Shown here piece by piece: positions 59,399 through 64,000 of a DNA stretch of 64,000 nucleotides. Location of the stretch: the NCBI RefSeq assembly GCF_030323145.1, contig NZ_CP100470.1:4009001-4073000 (forward strand), read 5' to 3'. How positions within the stretch are numbered: position 1 is the stretch's first letter; the number at the start of each line of letters is the position of its first letter. Made by a program: the position numbers and the translations under genes. The notes below the pieces were generated by a model. It had not been told where the DNA came from. It saw only the letters and a program-made list of their open reading frames with translations, and made no database searches. The DNA is from Mesorhizobium sp. C432A. Its GTDB lineage: Bacteria; Pseudomonadota; Alphaproteobacteria; Rhizobiales; Rhizobiaceae.

Positions 59399-59437
59399 GC
59401 GCCGCGGCCGGCTGCGATGCGCGATTGGCGGTCGCCT

Positions 59438-59608
59438 CTAACTGCCGGAGCGCTCTTCGGCTTCATCATCGATCCCGATCGGGGCTTCCCTGAGCATCTT
59501 GAGTGCCTCTTCCTTCGTAAGGCCGCACTTGCGCGCGAAGTAGAGCGCCTCGATCGCCTTTTCGCGATCCGCCGTGGATTTTGCGTGCTGTTTGGGCTTT
59601 TTGCCCAT
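59438..59608 (-). CDS. small hydrophilic protein, 56 residues
   Basis: ATG 59608 to TAG 59438 encodes MGKKPKQHAKSTADREKAIE, then a helix (EALYFARKCGLTKEEALKML) and an acidic tail. The CGLTKEEALKMLREA turn-helix resembles small stress-related DUF3606-like proteins, though the match is loose. A GGAAC-N16-GGTT promoter lies 29-53 bases upstream. Confidence 0.65.
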   Translation of the reverse strand: MGKKPKQHAKSTADREKAIEALYFARKCGLTKEEALKMLREAPIGIDDEAEERSGS

Positions 59609-59636
59609 CGTTCTCTGCCACCTTCCGAGGCCACCA

Positions 59637-59661
59637 AACCATCACAGTGCCGCGTTGTTCC
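59637..59661 (-). promoter_or_regulatory. EcfG/RpoE2-type promoter of the 56-residue gene
   Basis: GGAAC-N16-GGTT reading leftward, with a leader of about 20 bases before ATG 59608. Confidence 0.6.
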
Positions 59662-60543
59662 CGTGCATGGGCTGACCTGCCGGACTGCGCGAATGCCGAT
59701 GTCGCCGACACCGCGCGAGCCCCAGACAGCGCGTATATCAGCCGGCTCGCGACAACGGCGGAGCGACTCCAACCCCGACAGCGTGAATTCAAACGAAAGC
59801 CCGCGCCGTGGGAGGGGCCGGCGCGGGCGATCGGGCTACCGATCTTGCAGCGCGGGGGTCGACCGCTGCATGGCTCGAACTGTGCAAGCGAGCATTTGTT
59901 CCGGGCCGCATGCAAAGCATCGGCGTTTCATTGCAATTCTGGGGGACACAACCAGCATTTCGCTTCAGTCCGCCGCCGATGTGGGAGGATGAATACCGCC
60001 TTGCGCTAATTCGTCCGCCCTGGACACGAAACCAACCGCGCATTGAGCGCGTAGCTTCGGCGATTTAAAAACACCTGCACTGGAATATTTCCGGGCGCAT
60101 GGAACATCTCCGGCCGCTGATGTTTAGGCCGGAATGACGATGATCTCTGTTCTTACAATGATTTACTCTCTCGCCATCTTTATCGGCGCGAAGCGGCGCA
60201 ACCTCTTGGTGAATGCGAAACTCGATAGAGTTTTGCGCAATATGGCTGGCGCAGAACTGAATCAACGTGGCCAGTAAACCGCAACACCGCCGGTTCCAGT
60301 TCACAGCCAGTGTCCTCGCGGCCGCTACCTCGGTTCGGGTGGCAAGCGGCTCGGCAGGACTGCAAGGGCCGCCCCCTCTGGGCTGGCTGGTGCGTGGTCG
60401 ATCCGATTTCGTCGATGAGGGCGGAGCACGATGCTCCCGCAGTGCGCCGTGCTGGCTCGAATTGCGGGGCCGCGTCCACGATCCGCTCACGGGGCACGCA
60501 CCTTTAGGTCCGGCCCACGCGAGTGGCTTCGGAGGACCTATCC
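59662..60543. other. long region without a confident gene
   Basis: The region holds a 9-bp GC hairpin (59799-59807 with 59820-59828), and one short frame (60134-60277, 47 codons, start MTMISVLTMIYSLAIFIGAK) with a possible membrane helix but weak ribosome-binding site. A GGAAC box (60101-60105) precedes that frame without a good -10. Longer frames in this region show no family resemblance. Confidence 0.4.
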
Positions 60544-61368
60544 ATGAACGATGATGATCCTATAAATTCGCTCGCCAATGCAATTCGTCATCGCAGCGCA
60601 ATTTTGTTTGTGGGGGCGGGGGTATCGATCAGCGTCGGACTTCCGTCTTGGGAGAAGCTCATCGAGCGAATGGCAAAGGAGCTCGGCGTCGACGATGAAT
60701 TTTCCACGCGACGCGATCGTTTTCAGACCTTGGCCGAATACTATCGGATCAAGCATGGCAGCATCGGACCACTTCGCAGTTGGATGGACAGAAACTGGTC
60801 TGTCGCCAAGGAACGGATCGAGAAATCGGAATTGCACCGTCTCATCGTGACGCTCGATTTTCCCGTCATCTATACGACGAACTATGACCGGAACCTGGAA
60901 CTCGCTTTTGAAATCCACGGTCGAGAGTACGTGAAAGTGGCCAACGCACGGCACGTTGCGCAGGCCCGTCGAGGCGTAACCCACATCGTGAAATTTCACG
61001 GCGACTTTGACGAGGACTCTTCCCTTGTCCTCACCGAGACCGACTATCTTGACCGCCTGTCCTTCAATTCTCCCCTTGATGTCCGCTTTCGCTCCGATGC
61101 TCTCGGCAGCACGATCCTGTTCATTGGCTATAGCCTCTCCGATCCAAACATCCGGCTGCTGTTGCACCGGCTTTGGCAAACCTGGCACCGGTCTGGATAT
61201 GAGAAAGATCGTCCCCCTTCGTTCATCTTCATGCCCAGCCGCAACCCTGTGGAGGAGGCCGTGCTTGGGCGCTGGGGTATTTCGGTGCTCGTTGGCGCAG
61301 GTGATGATCCTGAAGCCGGTCTGACGGATTTCCTCAGGCGTTTGGTGGAAGCGGTGGCGGTGACCTGA
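60544..61368 (+). CDS. SIR2-like domain protein
   Basis: The 274-residue protein has SIR2-fold NAD-binding motifs: LFVGAGVSISVGLPSW at residues 19-35, TTNYDRNLE, a catalytic-type His in VKFHGDFDED, and IGYSLSDPNIRLLL. These match the SIR2_2 group found in prokaryotic immune proteins and orphan genes rather than protein deacetylases (no zinc-finger Cys). GGAGGA precedes ATG 60544. NAD+ hydrolysis is possible but inferred. It stands alone, with no recognisable partner. Confidence 0.85.
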   Translation: MNDDDPINSLANAIRHRSAILFVGAGVSISVGLPSWEKLIERMAKELGVDDEFSTRRDRFQTLAEYYRIKHGSIGPLRSWMDRNWSVAKERIEKSELHRLIVTLDFPVIYTTNYDRNLELAFEIHGREYVKVANARHVAQARRGVTHIVKFHGDFDEDSSLVLTETDYLDRLSFNSPLDVRFRSDALGSTILFIGYSLSDPNIRLLLHRLWQTWHRSGYEKDRPPSFIFMPSRNPVEEAVLGRWGISVLVGAGDDPEAGLTDFLRRLVEAVAVT

Positions 61369-61497
61369 GGCGCGCTCCCTAGTGGACTGCAGTCGGGTTT
61401 TCTCAGGTGCGCGGTGACCGACGCACCAGGCGGTGGCCGACAGGCGCCAGATCGGCGACTGTTGGAGCCACGACTTCCACAATCAATCCCGCCGCTC

Positions 61498-62580
61498 TCA
61501 TCTTGGCGTGAAGTCGATCTCCGGCGTCAATTGCCGACAATATGCACAAACCAGGTCAATCGTCGTTTGCACATCATCCAGGCAAACAACTTCGGACGGG
61601 GTATGCATGTAACGCAAAGGCACGGAGAGCACCCCACTTGCGACGCCGCCGCGGTTCTGCTGCATGACACGCGCGTCGGTAGGGCTTGAGCTGCCCACGG
61701 CCTGAAGCTGATAAGGTAGGCCCTCTTTCTCGGCCACCGACTTCAGCAGTTTGAACACCACCGGGTTGGTGTTCGCGCCTTGAGTAATTGCCGGCCCTTT
61801 CCCAAGGTCCAGTTTGCCCTGATCCTCGGCGCGAGCGCGCGGATAGTCCATTGCCACGCCCATATCGATTGCGAGCCCGGTTCGAGGCGCGATATTGAAC
61901 GCCGAGGTCATCGCGCCTCGGGAACCGATTTCCTCTTGAACCGTACCCAGGATATAGAGCCCCACGCCGGGGTGAACGCCTCCCTCCTCAGAGAGGCAGC
62001 GCAGCACCTCGGCGCCGATGAGGAGGCCGACCTTGTTGTCGAACGCTCGTCCGACAGCAAGGTTGGCCTGGAGCGCTGCAAACTCGCCATGGATAGTCAC
62101 CGCGCTGCCGACCTCTACGACCTTCAACGCTTCCTCTCGCGAACTCGCGCCGATATCGATCCACAGTTCCATCAGCGAGGGAGTCTGAGACGTGTCAGAG
62201 GCTTTGAAGGTCTGGATTGCTTTGCGACCCACGACGCCCAGGATCGGCTCCTTGCCGTGCACCCAGACACGCTGGCCGATTTCAGTGGCAACGTCCGTTC
62301 CACCTATGGTGCTGAAGAAAAGAAAGCCGTCATCGTCGATGTAATGGACGATGAAGCCGACCTCATCCATGTGCCCGGCATACATGAAGCGCATAGACGC
62401 CTCAGGATTGATGATCGCCGTGACATTGCCCATGACGTCCGTCGTCAACCTGTGGGCATAGGGACGAACATACTCGCGGAAAAGCTCCGCTACGGGTTGC
62501 TCAAAGCCGCTCGGCGACGGGGTCGCCACAATTTCCTTCAAGAACTTGAGTGATTCATCGCGCATCAAGCTGACTTTCAC
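61498..62580 (-). CDS. M42 family metallopeptidase
   Basis: The 360-residue aminopeptidase has the M42 metal ligands and catalytic residues: His in YAGHMDEVGF, Asp in GRAFDNKVG, Glu pair in TVQEEIGSRG, Asp in AIDMGVAMD, and His in RYMHTPSEV. It trims peptides in the cytoplasm, usually as a dodecamer. The start is either GTG 62580 or ATG 62565. Located near other proteolysis genes. Confidence 0.92.
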   Translation of the reverse strand: MKVSLMRDESLKFLKEIVATPSPSGFEQPVAELFREYVRPYAHRLTTDVMGNVTAIINPEASMRFMYAGHMDEVGFIVHYIDDDGFLFFSTIGGTDVATEIGQRVWVHGKEPILGVVGRKAIQTFKASDTSQTPSLMELWIDIGASSREEALKVVEVGSAVTIHGEFAALQANLAVGRAFDNKVGLLIGAEVLRCLSEEGGVHPGVGLYILGTVQEEIGSRGAMTSAFNIAPRTGLAIDMGVAMDYPRARAEDQGKLDLGKGPAITQGANTNPVVFKLLKSVAEKEGLPYQLQAVGSSSPTDARVMQQNRGGVASGVLSVPLRYMHTPSEVVCLDDVQTTIDLVCAYCRQLTPEIDFTPR

Positions 62581-62612
62581 GGTTCACGGGGTGGAGGGCC
62601 ATTCGAGCATGG

Positions 62613-63056
62613 TCATACTCGTCGGGCTTCGCGCCAATTTTGGCCTTCTTCGGTGCGATCGCCCGCGAATTGGTCAGCCCAAGGCAGGTTGTGGAGCCAG
62701 GCTTCGCGCCGGGGGGTCCAAAGCTCGTATGTCGGGAGAAGGTCGTTTGGCGCATCGTCGAGAGTGCCGGTCATGATCTCGGCTTCGTCGTCGCGGAGAT
62801 TCACCACGCGCGACCCGCATGCCGGACAAAAACCTCTGCCGTTGAACGCCGCAAGCTCGCCCTTGCACTGGTAAGCCGACCGCGGCCACACGGCAAAGGC
62901 ACTGTAGGTGCTGCCGCTGGTTCGCTTGCAATCCTGGCAATGACACAAGCCAACGCGCAACGGCGCGCCGGTAACAACATACCTCACAGACCCGCAAAGA
63001 CAGCCGCCGGTCCGCTCTATCTTGTCAACCTCGTCGTTCATGGTCGCCGCCGACAT
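62613..63056 (-). CDS. GFA family protein (glutathione-dependent formaldehyde-activating-like)
   Basis: The 147-residue protein has the zinc-binding Cys set of the GFA fold: GGCLCGSVRY, LCHCQDCKRTSGS and GFCPACGSRV. Functions of most GFA proteins are unknown. It begins at ATG 63056 or 63041 and ends 32 bases before the M42 start, on the same strand. Confidence 0.88.
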   Translation of the reverse strand: MSAATMNDEVDKIERTGGCLCGSVRYVVTGAPLRVGLCHCQDCKRTSGSTYSAFAVWPRSAYQCKGELAAFNGRGFCPACGSRVVNLRDDEAEIMTGTLDDAPNDLLPTYELWTPRREAWLHNLPWADQFAGDRTEEGQNWREARRV

Positions 63057-63109
63057 GAGTGAGGGAAGCGTGTTGGACTCCGCTCTGCCGTTTGCATCGA
63101 GGCATCAAG

Positions 63110-63721
63110 TTAATGGGCAATGTCTTCAACAAGGCCTAGCTCCAAAGCTCTTGCTGCCATCAGGTAGCAGCTGTTCAGGGCATGGTCGCGCAGCTCTTCC
63201 AGCGATGTTCGAGAACCTTGGACGAGATCGGCGAACCCTTCATTCTCGAGTCGCTCTGCCGTTTCCAACAGCGCAAGTTGTTCGCGAACGATCTGAAGAC
63301 AGCTTCGAATTGGTCCATTCAGAACCAAGTCTTTCTCAAGCCTTCTTTCATGAATCAGCAGGACTGCTTGCGGGCAAAGGAACCTGCAGGCTTTCGGGAA
63401 AGCGGCAAGGACCGTTACCCCGGCAGAGTAAACCGTATTCTTGCCAATGATGTAGCCGTTGCGGCCCGAGTGTTTCAGAAAAAGTTTGAACTCTAGAGCT
63501 AGACGTCGCGCGCCGTCGGCGTCGCCTCCGGGCGTGTCGATTTCAACGTAGAGATCGTCTTCCCCGGAACGCACGGCTTTCAAATCGTCCAAGGCTTTGG
63601 TGACGACAGTGTCATCAATCAAGCCGTGTATACGCAAGTTTGGATCGAACAAAAGCCGGTGAAGGTCTGGAGCGGGCGGCGGGGAGACGGTGTGTTCGGC
63701 TGACTGGGGCAACAGGTCCAT
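63110..63721 (-). CDS. ClpP-like serine protease (S14/crotonase fold)
   Basis: The 203-residue protein resembles ClpP: an IDTPGGDADGAR loop, the catalytic-type Ser in NTVYSAGVTVLAAF and His in AVLLIHERRLEK, then a C-terminal helix pair ending GLVEDIAH. The usual MxGQ/HQP details of housekeeping ClpP differ, so this is a divergent paralogue. No ClpX or ClpA is adjacent. A GGAAC-N16-AGTT promoter lies 26-50 bases upstream. Confidence 0.8.
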   Translation of the reverse strand: MDLLPQSAEHTVSPPPAPDLHRLLFDPNLRIHGLIDDTVVTKALDDLKAVRSGEDDLYVEIDTPGGDADGARRLALEFKLFLKHSGRNGYIIGKNTVYSAGVTVLAAFPKACRFLCPQAVLLIHERRLEKDLVLNGPIRSCLQIVREQLALLETAERLENEGFADLVQGSRTSLEELRDHALNSCYLMAARALELGLVEDIAH

Positions 63722-63746
63722 ATAGGCATCCTCATTATGGGGGCCG

Positions 63747-63771
63747 AACTTAGTTGGTACCCTTTTGTTCC
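63747..63771 (-). promoter_or_regulatory. EcfG/RpoE2-type promoter of the ClpP-like gene
   Basis: GGAAC-N16-AGTT reading leftward, with a leader of about 18-25 bases before ATG 63721. Confidence 0.55.
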
Positions 63772-63789
63772 CTTGAGGGAGTTCGAGCG

Positions 63790-63981
63790 GTGGTGATCAC
63801 AGCCGCGTCTCTCGGCGGCTGTGGAGCTCCCTCTTTCATTGCAGATCCTTTTCGCACCAGGCCCGGTAGAGGCACCTCAGCCGCTAGGTTGGCTCCATCG
63901 GCATATCGGGCATTTGCCGGAGCTGACGCAGTCGCTTTGCTGATTTCTGCCACGTCCGGGACCAGTCCTGTGGACGGTTGA
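63790..63981 (+). CDS. possible small lipoprotein-like product
   Basis: From GTG 63790 (GAGGGAG upstream) the frame encodes VITAASLGGCGAPSFIAD, with a lipobox-like LGGC, and ends at TGA 63979-63981, giving 63 residues. The signal region is short and lacks the usual positive charges. An antisense frame covers the same bases. Doubtful. Confidence 0.3.
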   Translation: MVITAASLGGCGAPSFIADPFRTRPGRGTSAARLAPSAYRAFAGADAVALLISATSGTSPVDG

Positions 63982-64000
63982 ACTCAACGGCCTCAATGGT

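Noticed and set aside
60134..60277. 47-codon gene in the 59.7-60.5 kb gap
   Set aside because: Ribosome-binding site is weak and the GGAAC box before it has no proper -10; kept only as a note in the gap entry.

Overview
The window is GC-rich alphaproteobacterial chromosome, and gene order points to Rhizobiales, most likely Mesorhizobium or a close relative. Pointers are the pyrH-frr-uppS-cdsA-rseP-bamA-lpxD/fabZ-lpxA-lpxI-lpxB block without dxr, the lexA/moeA-moaC-trpC-trpD-ppiD and tpiA-secG-pyrG blocks, a GTTC-N7-GTTC type SOS box, DUF982 and DUF1697 proteins, and GGAAC-type general-stress promoters. No tRNA, rRNA, CRISPR array or transposase was recognised.

Layout. 1-12.7 kb: the end of an NTF2-like gene and an aldo/keto reductase, then the envelope operon for UMP kinase, ribosome recycling, undecaprenyl and phospholipid precursors, outer-membrane assembly and lipid A; lpxD and fabZ form one open frame here. 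12.7-20.1 kb: citrate synthase, glutamyl-tRNA synthetase, ComEC and LexA, with a rifampin ADP-ribosyltransferase (arr) segment bracketed by two copies of the gltX/comEC intergenic region. 20.2-26.0 kb: a tryptophan-to-anthraniloyl-CoA (kynurenine) cluster with a GntR regulator, lying between lexA and moeA. 26.0-36.7 kb: moeA, moaC, trpC, trpD and a PpiD-like chaperone leftward; tpiA, secG, an L,D-transpeptidase, pyrG and a DUF1697 gene rightward. 36.7-36.9 kb: a heptanucleotide array of 21 perfect units. 37-38.4 kb: an NCS1 permease.

From about 38.6 kb to the right end the DNA looks accessory and stress-related: trehalose synthesis (otsA, otsB) with a glycogen-debranching-type hydrolase and a GT4 glycosyltransferase; several very small proteins and two possible small RNAs; SelO; a respiratory group (single-TM peptide, DUF2243 protein, NDH-2, a lone cytochrome oxidase subunit I, a lone SdhD paralogue); a cyanophycin operon (synthetase, isoaspartyl peptidase, cyanophycinase); a phosphoesterase; a SIR2-like protein; an M42 peptidase; a GFA protein; and a ClpP-like protease.

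The most notable observation is that many transcription units in this right-hand part start just downstream of GGAAC-N16/17-NGTT motifs, the promoter pattern of the alphaproteobacterial general stress sigma factor (EcfG/RpoE2). Nine such sites were found by eye, eight of them close in front of a gene. This suggests a clustered general-stress regulon joining osmoprotection, alternative respiration, cyanophycin turnover and proteolysis. The promoter and regulon assignments are inference from sequence only.
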